64,000 nucleotides of DNA from Ehretia macrophylla (taxonomy: Eukaryota; Streptophyta; Magnoliopsida; Boraginales; Ehretiaceae), in contig CM075764.1 in the NCBI GenBank assembly GCA_037974665.1, positions 81,367,825 to 81,431,824 on the forward strand, written 5' to 3'. Under the pieces are notes generated by a model. It had not been told where the DNA came from and did not search any database. It saw nothing but the letters and a program-made list of their open reading frames with translations. Position numbers and translations under genes: made by a program. Every line of letters starts with the position of its first letter. Position 1 is the stretch's first letter. Positions 1-11,630 of this stretch are shown here, one piece after another.

Positions 1-742
1 TGAATATGCAACAGCTAATTAAGAATATGATGAGATTTCTCGGGAGTCACAGTGGGAGACAAACCGTTAATGCCAAAATTGGGCTTGGACTCATGGTCTA
101 ACCATGACGGGTCACGAGAGCCCAATCGACAAGCAATTTGGGCCAAGGCCTACATACAGCACCACGGGTTGCAACCTACTTCCGTAGGAACCCACTTAAA
201 GGCCCGAAGCCCTTTCTTAGTCTCGAATAACGACCTAGCTCCAAGTGGACAATCAATAACGGATTCTGGTACAACCCGAACTCTATCAAATAATAATGGA
301 TAAGCGATTTAGAAAATACCTTGATTGCCTGGTCTACTAGTAGCAGATGACGATCGACAAACTCAGGATGAAGATCAACCCTATCCTATGGGATAAGAGA
401 TCACTCGCTCGTACTAGTCTACTGAAGATACTAGTCCTAAGGGTCTATGACTCTCGGCCTACATACACCTATAAGTAGGTCACGCCTACCCAGGGAAGAG
501 GGCATCGAGTATTAGCCTAACCTAATAATACTATCCATTTCTCCTCTACATATCTACAGCATACACTCTCTATATCGACGCCGATATTGCAGTAGTCTCT
601 TCTACCATCTCTATATTTTCCTCGCATTTTTATCTTTTTCGATAAATTACTTACTTGAGCATCGGAGTGTCTTCGGCCGGCACCACATCAGTGTTCCAAG
701 ACTCACGTCGCTCTATTGTCTTCTGACCTTGTAGGTTGCTGG
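1..742. mobile_element. LTR-like retroelement remnant, left part
   Basis: No gene is recognisable; the 83-codon open frame at 52-303 has no family signature. The last part (about 640-742) carries a stretch reading TTGAGCATCGGAGTGTC followed by a GCCGGCACCAC block. Stretches of this kind are common near the 3' end of plant Ty3-type LTRs, so I read this as an old LTR. It is cut at 742 by solo LTR H and resumes at 4790. Family and outer boundary are unresolved because it starts outside the window. Confidence 0.4.
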
Positions 743-3700
743 TGTCATGCCCCAACCCAACCTAAAGAGGCTAGACTAGGGTGTAATCTAATCATTCTCA
801 TTATTTTATGACTATAACCGATTGACGAAGGTTAAAGCTTATCCGTTAGCCTAAAACTCCAAATTGTTTTTCGAAAAACCGGCAGCATAACGACTGTATT
901 TAGGACCTTTTAGTTTGACCTAATTTCTAAACGCCTCAATTATTCCAATCATTAATCCAATTCCATTAAGAACTCTTATTTTGTCGTCAACCGATATGTC
1001 TACTAGTCTATCTCGAAAGTCTCGTTTGATTAACAAGCCTATCATGATAACTATGTCCCGTTTATTTGTCAATTCCTATCGCGCAAGTACCTGTTGTTCT
1101 TTAGCTTATGATTGAGCACCTAGGTGAGTTTAGATAGAGTTACATTATTTGATTCTTCACCTAGTGGTTTAAACACTTACGATAACTACTAATCAAGAAA
1201 ATGAAAGCAAACAACCAAATAAAGAGTTTGTCCGATTATAATTAGTACATGCTAAAATTAGACCCAAATTATAACGGGGTCATTTACATCAACAAAATAA
1301 GTAGTCTTCAAAGCAAACACAACGTTCACAAAACAGTCACTGACAAGTGAGGCACATAAAACACGTAATCACTCCGAGGAATCATCAACAAGCACATTCT
1401 CTTCGGGTACCTGTTCCAAATCTTCTTTACATGTTATGATAAAAGAGTGTGAGTCCTTATAAACTCAGCGAGGGGGAATGAGAGATAACGTTTTTTAAAA
1501 ACTCTTTTCCAATTAATCTTATGAAAAACCCTTTTGAAAACATGTCATATGAAATAAGCAAGTTCATAACATAACATAAATATAAATGAACACATTTACC
1601 CGTCTTTCCTCCCCGAGGTCCTCTAGGAACCAAGCGAGAATACTTAAACACATAGTGAAAAGGATACGGTGAGCTTTCGCTCTCAAGATCAATCGGTGAG
1701 CATTTGCTCTCAAGATCATTTTCGATAACAATTGTTGCGGCCGGCTTCAATCATCCACTTATCACTCCAAATGGGTGTACTCCGGATGTACCCCGAAATC
1801 CTACGACCCAACTCTCCGAGGAAGTCTAGCCCCCAAGCGAGAAAGGAAATTGGACCATGGTAGTCACGGTAGCACCGGCAAGCCCGATGCCGCCCGGCAT
1901 GCATAAAACGCTACTATGCCAAAATGAAAGGTTGCAACCTTGTATGCAATGCACATTTTATGCCATTTAACATTTCACATTTGGAGGTCAACAAAGTAGG
2001 TTACCTCCGAGCAAGTATATGATCACATTTTGACATATTGGCACATAAGGCATTGTAAGAACATGTAGTCATTTCCTATATCAATTTGGAAGCAATTAAA
2101 CTTTCACGGGCAGCCAAGTAATCATGTTCAAATTAAGCCATTGAATGTCTTTTAACAATTCACATTAGGAGGTCAACAAAGTAGGTTGCCTCCAGATGCA
2201 CGTATGATCACTTATCGACAAGTAAACATACGAGGCATGCTTTGACATGTAAATTCTCTTGGTAAAACACGTAGATGTATATGAACAATAAGCGGGCAGC
2301 GAAGTAACATATATAAATCAAGTCATATAATTCATTTCGGGCTCATATAACAAGTGTTGAGATCATACAAGCATGCAATGACACTTACACCAAAACCAGG
2401 TGCAAGAATAATTCACTTATCATCTTGCAATTATCGGGAATCATGTTTTAGAGCTATAAGGACAATTCCGAGCAGCCTATTAACCTTCCTCAACATCAAT
2501 TATAATACACACAAGAGTGTACTATGACTTGGGAGTCTACGGGGCTATTAGGGTTTACAAGGCCGTGATCGGGGTTGGTTTCATTTGCTAAGCGCCACAA
2601 GTAACACTTAAACCATATCAAGCATACTTAACATTTATTGGGCAGCCTACTAACCACACAATTGAACACATTTAACCATAGGATCATCACTTAGCAAGTT
2701 TTCATAAGCAATAGGGCTTCAATTTCGTGCTATACATGCAATTAAGAAACAATTCATCATGTAATTAAACCCAAGCCATGCATCAATTAATTAAGCATCC
2801 TCAATCATCCAAAACAGCCCAGACAACTTCTAATTGCCACAATTCCAATCATTCAATACCACAAGTAGAGTTACAACATGTTTCAAAGCATTTTACTAAG
2901 CAAAAACCCTACTGCAATGGTCTATTTTCCCATATTCAATTAGCCAAGCAAATAATCTCCAAATTCAGTAAAAAAAAAAATTCAAATTAAAGCTTAAAGA
3001 GTTATTTAAATCTAGGAACAAACCTCGCATCATTTGGAGTTCGGACTTAGGAGTTATGGCCAAAACCGTGAGACTACGCAAAACCGTCCAGATTCGTACA
3101 CATTTCGGTATTTGCTACTTTTTAAGCATTTAAACTCAAAATTAGCCTTAGCCTATTTCTTCCAAATATGTTCATAACTGACCAATACAATGGCCTACCA
3201 ATTTTCATGCATTTTTTACTTCATTTTCTAGGTCAAAAATATTTCGTTCTACAGGGTCAGAAAGCAGCCAGAACCTGCTTCATTTTTCCAAGTTTTCCAG
3301 ATTTAGACACCTTTCGATATTTGTCCATTTTGAAGGTCTTAGAGTCAAAATTGGCCTTGGCCTATTTCTACAAAAAGTGTTTAGAACTGTAAAACTAGTG
3401 GCCTACCAATTTTCATGCATTTTTATCAATTTTTACTAAGCCAAAAACACTTCGTTTTACAAGGTCAGTAATCTGCCAGCATAAATGTGTTTACCTATCT
3501 TCAAGTTTCTAGCCATTATCAAGCCATCCATGAGTGGATAGGCTCACATAAACACATATACATGAACTACAATGGTAAATACAGCCATATGAGAGCATGC
3601 ATGTGAGTTTTGAAAGCTTTTAAAAGAGTTTAGCTCTCACCTCTTTGAAGACTTAGCAAATGTGCACAAAATCCTTGTTTTTGAGCTTTGTGTGTGACTT

Positions 3701-4789
3701 TGAGCTATCCTTGCTTGATTACCTTGCTATGGCCGAGCTTGGAGGGGTCTTGAGAGTCCTTGAGAGCTTGTTAGAAGTCTTGGATGCTCAAGAAAATGCT
3801 ATGGCCGAAGATGAGAGAGAAGGAGAGAGTTTGAGAGAGTTTTTGAGAGGAAAATGATGTTTGAAGTGGTTGTATGAGTGGTGCTTGTGTGTGTGTCGAC
3901 CTAGAGCTTACAAAATCTGATTTTTGTGTCATCTAAAGTCTAATTTGAATTGTTAAGAGCATGGGTGTTGAGAAGGGCGAGAACGGGTGCTTGGGGTAGG
4001 GTGTTTGAGGTTATTTTATGCATTGTGTCTTGTGTGTGTGTCATAGAATGTTTCTTTTTGTCTTTGTGTGAGTTTATTATAATTTTGTGTGTATGGGTGA
4101 GTAGAAATTCCTTGTGGGCCGTGTAGAGCATGTGTGTGTGGGTTGTTTATTTTTTATTTTTGAATCCTAGTGTTTGGTGATAGATTAAAGTAGTATTTTG
4201 AGTATTATAGTGTTTTGTGTAGGTTTATAATAGTTTATTGGTTAGTTGAGTGTGTTGGGAAGAATATTTTAATAGTTAGTGGGTTTTGTAGGCTTATTCT
4301 AGTGTCTAGTGCTTTGTGTAGGATTCTTTCTAGGTTAGCGTATAGGCACGCAGTTCGAGATTTAGGGCACACACTACAAAGCACGCACATAAATCAATAT
4401 GGGGCACGAATCACGAGGTAGACATGAACTACGAGGTAAGTACTTCAAGATAAATGCACGGATTTCAATGCACGCAACCCTAGGTGAATGCACGTAAACC
4501 AATGCAAGACATGAAATTCAATGCAATACACGTAAATCGATATACAACTCTTAAACCTAGGTTAGGGCACGCAATTCAAGGTCAGTGCACACAAATCGAG
4601 GTATCGCACGTAAATCGAAGTCAGGGCACGTAAGTCAAGGATTCGGGCACACAATTCTAGGTCAAGGCACGTATGACGAGGCATGCACAAAAACCAAGAC
4701 AGGGTATGTAATCTAAGGTCAGTCATATAATTCTGGGTCTAAGGCATGCAAATCGAGGTAAGACACGTTATTCGGGGTCGGGCCTCACA
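743..4789 (-). mobile_element. Solo LTR H (long Ty3-type LTR, 4.05 kb)
   Basis: It starts TGTCATGCCCC and ends CTCACA, and is flanked by GCTGG (738-742) and GCCGG (4790-4794), a 5-bp target duplication with one transition. No primer-binding site or gag-pol follows either end, so it is a solo LTR left by LTR-LTR recombination. Orientation is inferred from similarity to the LTRs of minus-strand elements A and B: a C-rich start on the plus strand, a shared GTAC-CCGG palindrome (1777-1791), and two AACAAAGTAGGTT hairpins (1983-2008, 2168-2193). Sense-strand candidate splice sites are a donor at 3640 (GTGAG) and an acceptor ending at 1411 (CAG), enclosing about 2.23 kb. A short acidic frame of 13 codons follows the acceptor. 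Confidence 0.8.
4345..4780. repeat. Degenerate minisatellite inside solo LTR H
   Basis: About 20 imperfect tandem copies of a roughly 20-24 bp unit approximating GGGCACGTAAATCGAGGTCA fill the right end of LTR H. Copies differ by substitutions and small indels, so the array looks old. It has no equivalent in the other LTRs of this window and helps explain why H is longer. Confidence 0.7.
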
Positions 4790-4848
4790 GCCGGTGCCCC
4801 GAAGTTCGCGATTGTGGATTTTGACGTCTACAATCTCACTTCTTGACA
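4790..4848. mobile_element. LTR-like remnant, right part
   Basis: Sequence directly after the right target duplication of solo LTR H. It should be the continuation of the remnant at 1-742. A possible LTR end (TTGACA) lies near 4843-4848, but the boundary is not secure. Confidence 0.3.
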
Positions 4849-5147
4849 AGAATAGGAGGGGCGAAGCATACCCTAAACTAGCTGCTAGATAACCTTGTTT
4901 TGCCTCCATTACAACCAAACAAAAAAAAACAAAAACAAAAACAAAGAAGACGAAGAATGCATTTTGTCTCATTAGATTAATGTCAAGTTTCAAACTTCCC
5001 CATGAACTTTAAATTTGCCCAGGTTTTCATATAAACTTTAACAACTTGCTTGAGTTGGGGGAATAAAGAGAGGAATGGTTAGGAAACTATTTTTGCCTTG
5101 GACGACTTAATAAAGAAAAGAATATAGAGGGATTCTAAAAATCCTTT

Positions 5148-5310
5148 AATGAGCCAAAGTACAATCCCTCAATATGGGATCAAAAGGGACGAATGGATTC
5201 TAAAAATTTTGTTATTTCCATTTGGCCTTGTTTAATGAGGCAAAATGCAATCCCCCAATATGAGGTGAAATGGAGGAATGAATTAAAAGATTTTGTTATA
5301 CCCTTTTTGG
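5148..5310. repeat. Two-copy imperfect tandem repeat
   Basis: Two adjacent copies of roughly 80-90 bp. Each begins TAATGAG(C/G)CAAA, contains CAATCCC(T/C)CAATATG and ends in a TTTGGCCTT block. They differ at many positions, consistent with an old local duplication. No function is suggested. Confidence 0.6.
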
Positions 5311-6140
5311 CCTTATTTGCCCCTTACAACGCCATAGTTACCTTATCCTAGTTTTAGTTAAAAACAAATGTGTCTATTGGAACATTAATTTTAAATTTTC
5401 ATTTCCTTTCATTTTAATACAAACAAAGAAAACATAAAATCTTTTATAATACTTTCCTTTGTAATGTTATCCAATTTAAACAAGGATATTATTCTCCAAT
5501 TATTTCCTCTACGATTCTATCCTCTTCGTTCCTTTATTTTACTTTTCCTCGTGAATGTCCTGCCTGGCCTATTCTCCTGGATGGTACACTTTTTTTCTTT
5601 TCACTTTTCCTTTTCCTTTCCTTCTCTTATATTCTTTTCACTTCTTTTCCTTTCCTTTTCTTTTCCCTTCCTTCTTCCTTCCTCCCCTTCTGTCATGGCA
5701 CCCATAAGCACTCACCGCAACTAACCATAAGCACATACAAAAATCCACACCCATACATACACTCTAGCACACTGAGTAGATACACAAACAGACCCACTCA
5801 CTACAAACATCATCTCTGACTACCTCATCACCACCATGCTACCACCTCCTCCCACCCCTTTCAATCATAACCCAACACACTCCTATTTTGCCAACCGAAT
5901 TTGTAGTGTGTGTGTGCGTCACACATATATCTATATAAAACCTTTGATTAGCTCTTAATGCAAGTAATTTTTTTATTTAAATATAAAAACACAAAGATAC
6001 CCTTGACATCTATCAAAACCTTAACTCTGTTAAACTCCATGGGAGAATCTTTAATAGTTAGTGGAGCTATTTGGGATTTTACATTAAACCCATCGGGAAA
6101 AATACCATTAACCCATTTCCCCCAAATGGGTTGGACGGAC

Positions 6141-6197
6141 AAAGTACATTGCAACTTTTAAACCAAAAAAAAAAAAAAAAAAAGTACATTGCAACTT
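6141..6197. repeat. 17-bp direct repeat flanking a poly-A insertion
   Basis: AAAGTACATTGCAACTT occurs exactly at 6141-6157 and again at 6181-6197. Between the copies are only about 23 bases, TTAAACC followed by a run of A. This is the expected footprint of a LINE-type insertion truncated almost to its poly-A tail, with the direct repeat as target-site duplication. Template slippage is the alternative. Confidence 0.65.
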
Positions 6198-6437
6198 CCC
6201 TTAATATATCTACCGACCCCTCACTTGCCAGAGAAGGGGTGGGGTAATGTTGTAATTCCTATTCATTAATGAAGTCACATCTTGACCAAGGAAAAAAAAG
6301 AGTCCATTGCAATCGAAAGCAACTTTTACATGTATGAGACCTGCCATGCCTTATACTTGTAGATGGTTAGTGATTTTTGAGGAAAAGATTTAAAGGAGTA
6401 AAGAATATCCATAATGAATGAGCCACTTGAAATCTCT

Positions 6438-9400
6438 TCAGCTTGAAGGTTGACAACAAATGATTGCATCAAACTTAAATGTATCACCGGGTTTAAACAT
6501 CGCTTCTAGATCTTCAAAACTCTGTTCAATCTGCAAATCTTTACCAACTCTTAAGCCTTCCTGCAGGTTTTTGGGGAAGAATTAACATCATTGAAGTGAC
6601 ACGCAAACACACACAGAGCAGAGAGAGAGATTATTAAATCTACCTTATTTACATACTCAGCTACAGTAGAATTTATTAGTTTCTTGATAATTTGCGTATA
6701 GACATTTGAAGCCCCAAGAATTTCCATAAGAATGTCCTTTGGAATCTGCCAGAAACAATTAATGTTATTGGACCTCATCCGTGAACAAGATGGTCTATTT
6801 TTAATTAGAATTGAGAATAAATGGAAGGAAACATAACAAAATCATTTGCATTTGAAGCAAAGAGTACAGCAAGATATCATACTTAGAACCTTTATACCCA
6901 ACACATGAGGAGAAAAGTGTGAGCAGAATAGATTAGTTCTACAACAGTGCATGAGTACGAACTTCACACATAAAATGGACCATATTAAGGGGGTAAATAT
7001 CTCTACTTGATATATACAATGATCAAATAACATCAAAACAAACGGTTCTTGTCAAAGGATCATTCAGAATGCAATATGTTTTGCTGCATAATGCATTACA
7101 AAGACAGCTGGAAAGGATCTAAAACCTGTATTTGTTGTTTGCAAAAGTAAAGCCATGATTTTACTATAATTAATCCTCTTAATTATCCATGATCTTTTTT
7201 TTTCTTTGTGTGAACAAAAGATGATTTGGAAGGTAGGGGAGGCAAATACTTACATTTGGAGTCTTTCCTGACAGTTCCATTTGCACATGACACAGACAAC
7301 CAAAGTTAGGCAACCAAAAATTGTTAGCAGACAAAAGAAAGAATAAATGTAAGAAAAAAGAAAAGGAAAGAAATGAACACTGAGATAATAGCAAGGTGAG
7401 ATGGATGAGAATAGATGACTTCAAAGTACAATCTGAAGCCACTTGATTGACTTCATGGCTTATAAATGCACTAGTTTAGGGAAAAAGGAAGAAAAATATG
7501 AGCGATGTAACACCCAAAATACGTTACCTCCTTTCACTCTCCGAAACCCTGGGATTGGCTGAGCATCAGCAACCATTTTTGAGAAAATGCTGTCAAATGT
7601 TTCTTGAGTTCTGGATCCAGAAACCTCAACACTTATCTGTGCTTAAAGTCATGAATTAGATTTATGGCTATGTTTATACCCTCAGTATTTCACAGATATA
7701 TGGACATAGCAAAATGTCTTTGGTTCTTATAGTAATAAAAATAAGTAGTTCACCAATACTATATCATCTTCTTCTGTACATGTCATTAGTTGTCCTAACA
7801 GGATTTGCTACTTCTAATTCTCCTATGTGGATATCAGCTGGGATATTTCTCGTTCAGCGGTAAACTCTGTACTCACAATTATAACCTGTCAAATAGTTTG
7901 CACTAGGTCATAAAGTCAATCCTTCCAGGCAATCTTCTTTAACACTTACATTAAAACATTATGGCATCTTCTTCCTCTTCTCTTTTCCTTCTTTCACTCT
8001 TTTGTACGTGTCTATTATTTTTTTATTTTTATTTCGGGTGCCAGGGGGTGGGTTTGGGGTCAAGCTATTATGTTCAAAATTACATCCAGTTAACAATTAA
8101 GAACAGCAATCTATGTAATTTTGTTTATCTCACCTTTAGTTCATTAGGATTGCTGGCATTAATAATAGTTACTGAAAAATCTTGACATTCAGTAGATGAG
8201 ACCTCAAGATCTTCCAAACCTAATTAAAGTTGAACAAAGAAAGATAGTCAGCAATGGAACAGAAAGAAAATGGGAAGAGAAAAGCATATGTTTTGCACCT
8301 GAGGCTATAACTTGAACAACAAAGTCTTTCACGTTTTCCCTGCAAGAAAAAAGGGTGCTCATAATGTCAAGTAAAATATCCTCTTAAAAGTTTTAGAGTA
8401 GCACAACAGAAAGATTTTATGTATTGTTTCATACTAACACAAACGGAAACTCAGAAAAAAGTAGAGCAGTAGACCACTAACTTTATACAAAATGTTAGTG
8501 TTAAAAGTATTCAAAGAGGCATGTAATTGACAAACTACAAACTTTTACTTTTAGAGAATACACTATCAAATGTGAGTATTGTTGATCAACTTCCTTTACA
8601 CTGTTTTTTTTTATTCACCGAGAGTCATTCGATCAAAGTATCTTATGATAGCAAGGAGTGTGATGACTAGAAGAGGTACTGACCCAAAGAAAGATGCTTG
8701 CTGCTGACTTAAGTTGCATGATGAATGTTAGACAAAAATCAATATTAAGTAGATTGACCATAAATAATTTTTCAAGTTGCAGATGGAACCAAGATGATAT
8801 CTCTACCATTACTACCTTACAAAGGTATTGTATGATTGATAGGGAAACTTTAAAATATAAAAGGACCAAAAGCATTTCAACTCCTCATGTTATCACTATT
8901 TTACTGATTACCCCATCGTGTCAACCTAACTAATAATCTCTTTCTCCTTTTAAATTTAATATGCAATGACCCTTTGCCATCAATCTCTAGCAGAGCTTTG
9001 AGCACATATAAAATTAGAAATAAAAGACAAAACAGGCCAAGCTTATCATCACAAATTAAAAATGGTGAACGGTAAACAAGCATCACACAAAGGCAACCCA
9101 TCAAAAAAAGGAAACCGATCACCCTATATTTAATCTAAGTTTTTGAAGCTTCTCTGTGAAGTTAACACATATCATTCTGCAAAACTGGAAAAAGAGAGGA
9201 TGTGGTGGGGGATGGTGGGGTTTGGAGCACTTAAACAACAAACACACAAGGGGGTAAAATGTATTTCACAAAAGATAAAAAGTATGATATGTTTTTCCAA
9301 ACTCCATTGCTGCTATATAATAACTAGCTAAAAACCGGGCTGTAGTGCATTTTGAAAAGTTTCCACCTACTGCTCCTGCTCTTTTTTTTTTTTTTTTTTT

Positions 9401-10976
9401 TTTGAGAAATGAACAAAGTTTATTAAAATGCACCAAGGAGGTGCTAAATAAATATTTACATCAAGAGTGTAAGAGAAATATACATTGTTCAATGTTATAT
9501 GTACTAGATCAACAAGAACCTTTGATCCATAGACAAAGATTGTGAAACCAATGACATTTCAAAGAAGAGAGAGATAATTCTTTCCCTTCAAATGCTCTCA
9601 GATTATGTGGCCAGAGGAATCACCCGAATGCTTTTCTTCTTCTCCTTACTTGACCTGATGGAACTCCATGTTTTCATTTCTTCACAAAAGGTTTTCGAGG
9701 GAACCCAATGAACTCCTAAAATATTGTATGCCGCTTCCCACAAATTTTTTGCCCAAGAACATCGTAGAGATAAGTGTTCCACTGTCTCTATATCACTCTT
9801 GCAAAGATAGCATCTATTGACAATCGTATGCCCTTGTTTTTGGAGATTATCGAGTGTAAGTATTCGCCCCCAACTTACCTCTCTCAAGCAAAAAAAGCAA
9901 CTCTCATCGGAGCACAAGATTTCCAAATGTCCTTCCATGGGAAAGCACCATTGTCTTTAGTATCAACATCATCTACAAGGGCTTTATAAAAAGATTTCAC
10001 TGTGAAGGCTCCATTTTCAGTAAACAGGCTCATTGTCATTAAAACCCTATCCATAACAACCAAAAATCCCTTTACACAAAGTCCAATTAATGTCATATTG
10101 TCTAGTTAACTTTGTAATGTTGGTGGCCTTATTGAATTCTCATGATATGCTGGATGGAAGATTAGATAGGAGCGCTAGCTGCAACTTTTTCCAGTAAACG
10201 CTTGAGAGTCATTTGGCTAGTGATCACCACGCAGAGGGATAAGCAATTCCTTTCTGATAACTTAGGGGGTAAACTAGCAAGTATGATTACTGTATTAAAT
10301 TCACACAAGCAAGAACATACTTCTTACAAGCGTAACAAATTTTGCCTACATGAGCAATCTTCTTACTCCATTGCCATTTCAAGAGTACACGTAGACCACA
10401 AGTTTAAATCGTGAAGATAGCCAATTGCAAAAGCACAAAGCAAGACTGTATCTAATAGACAAGAAAGTGATCCTAAGCTTCATACTAGGAGCTTCGTGCA
10501 CTAGACCGCCCTTTAGTTTACAACTTGTAATTCTAAGATAATGTAAACTCTAGCAATTTACGTACCCTTTCGAGTGAAATTGTTTAACGTTAGATCCAAT
10601 CCGAAGAGTAAAGCATTTTCCTTTAGGAGATTGGCATGACATGAAGACATGTCCACATTGCTTCTGAGGTATACTCTGCACAGCAGTGAAGAAGCATTTT
10701 CTTAAGTAACCATCAAATGATTTATCCAAAACAAATCGAGTATAATAAACACGTGACAATATCATATCATCACCATACGTTTCCACAATAAATGTAAAAA
10801 ATACAACATAAAAGCCAGAAAGAAATCCAATAGTATCCGACTCGTATGGTACAGTAATAGAGAGAGGTAGAGAGAGAAAAAAAAAAAAAAAAGGAAAGAG
10901 AAAGAGCATAAGTTTTAACCTTAGGTTGTAAATAGAGTGCCAAATTGGTGTTTGGTTTAACGGCTACCATCTCCAT
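6438..10976 (-). CDS. Trigger factor N-domain-like protein, probably plastid (8 exons)
   Basis: Assembled by eye from minus-strand exons 10920-10976, 10566-10675, 8299-8339, 8134-8219, 7528-7636, 7254-7267, 6644-6745 and 6438-6560 (stop TGA at 6438-6440). All introns are GT-AG and all phases fit, giving 642 nt and 213 residues. Residues 1-55 are Ser/Lys-rich with few acids, like a transit peptide. Residues about 70-210 resemble the ribosome-binding N-domain of bacterial trigger factor, with the signature PGFR (127-130) followed by a basic KGGK loop and a C-terminal FKPGDTFKFDA strand. The PPIase and C-terminal chaperone domains are absent, as in the small plant trigger factor-type proteins. 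Likely role: binding nascent or unfolded organellar proteins (family inference). Exon 6 is only 14 nt. Intron 2 (8340-10565) hosts a LINE fragment. The ATG at 10976 opens the only frame reaching exon 2. An upstream non-coding exon cannot be excluded. Confidence 0.82.
9382..10100 (-). pseudogene. 5'-truncated LINE (zf-RVT end) inside intron 2
   Basis: The minus strand encodes the end of a LINE ORF2: a stretch beginning near FTVKSFYKALVDD, then WGRILTLDNLQKQGHT, NRCYLCKSDIETVEHLSLRC and a conserved tryptophan. This is the Cys/His zf-RVT domain that closes plant LINE ORF2. A stop sits at about 9902-9910, and the upstream reverse transcriptase and endonuclease are missing. Plus-strand T22 at 9382-9403 is its poly-A tail, so the 3' end is intact and the 5' end is truncated near 10100. 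It lies antisense to the plus strand, in the same transcriptional direction as the host gene. Confidence 0.8.
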
Positions 10977-11274
10977 ATCCTCTGTTGTGAGCTGTGAGTC
11001 TCCTTTGCTGGCTAAACTTCACTCCCTTTTATCCTCCCCTGCTCTCTGACCTTTATCTAGAAAAAGAACACGAAAGTTAATAAATAAATGCACTCAACTA
11101 TGTGGACAAATGTACCCCTGACTTACGATCTGATTTAAAACTATACCCCTCACAATAATGCCCACTTTTGGTTTTCTATTTTCCCTTTCACTCCATTTTT
11201 TTTTTTTTTTTGATTTATTTTAATTTACCACTTTTATATTAAATCTATTTAACAAAATATGATTATAACCCACC

Positions 11275-11299
<25 letters not shown>
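10977..11299. other. Upstream region of the gene with a poly-C/poly-A tract
   Basis: Contains the presumed 5' UTR and promoter of the minus-strand gene, then AT-rich sequence. At 11273-11295 there are 23 consecutive C, followed immediately by 11 A. No other gene is seen. Confidence 0.5.
11025..11034 (-). promoter_or_regulatory. TATA-like element upstream of the trigger factor-like gene
   Basis: The minus strand reads GGATAAAAGG about 50-58 nt upstream of the start codon at 10976, compatible with a TATA box and a short 5' UTR. This is a position-based guess; the flanking AT-rich sequence offers other candidates. Confidence 0.3.
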
Positions 11300-11305
<6 letters not shown>

Positions 11306-11377
11306 AGAGAAGATAACACCAACAGATATAAAAAACTTCCTTTGCAGTACTATTGTTGGAAACCAAGCTACAAACCT
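11300..11377 (+). pseudogene. Possible left fragment of LINE-b
   Basis: The plus strand translates to ITPTDIKNFLCSTIVGNQA, resembling the segment of plant LINE ORF2 just before the reverse transcriptase (F-Y-x-S-L-L-G type). Its continuation would be the LINE reverse-transcriptase fragment at 45148, on the other side of TIR element T1 and everything nested in it. The match is short, and about 35 codons would be missing between the halves. Confidence 0.35.
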
Positions 11378-11546
11378 TAGAGCATCTTCAATGGAGTCTT
11401 TAAAGAATTTTTATACAGCAATAATTACTATTTTAGAGACTCTATTGATCAAAATTCATCACCAATGAGAGTCTTTAAAATACTATTTGATAATTTTTAG
11501 CAAAATCAGATATCACTCAAGTTTTGAGTCTCTAAAATAATACCTA

Positions 11547-11588
11547 GTCTCTATTTTCTTCAACAAATTTGTTGAAGAAAATGGAGAC
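11547..11588. repeat. 42-bp near-perfect palindrome in T1
   Basis: Two 21-base arms meet at 11567/11568, with TTTTCTTCAACAAA facing its exact reverse complement and one mismatched pair further out. Such palindromes can extrude cruciforms or encode RNA hairpins. No loop sequence separates the arms. Confidence 0.85.
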
Positions 11589-11630
11589 TATTACATGAAG
11601 ACAAAAACGAGTCTCCAAAAAAATAATGTC

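Larger units (their letters stand above)
4849..6437. other. Intergenic region without recognisable gene
   Basis: No coding sequence is supported. It holds a two-copy tandem repeat (about 5148-5310), a pyrimidine-rich stretch with CTTTTCCTTT-like runs (about 5460-5700), a CA-rich stretch (about 5720-5880), and a short poly-A insertion flanked by a 17-bp direct repeat (6141-6197). The end nearest 6437 should contain the 3' UTR of the minus-strand gene ending at 6438; I could not place its poly-A site. Confidence 0.5.

Noticed and set aside
52..303. 83-codon open frame at the window start
   Set aside because: No family signature, and it lies in LTR-like remnant sequence.
3660..3857. 65-codon frame with an acidic, coiled-coil-like tail in LTR H
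   Set aside because: It lies on the strand opposite the inferred sense strand and has no counterpart in the other LTRs.
10550..10909. 119-codon minus-strand frame taken as a single-exon gene
   Set aside because: Only 10566-10675 fits as an exon with good splice sites and correct phase; the remainder is intron 1 with a poly-Phe run from a T/A tract.
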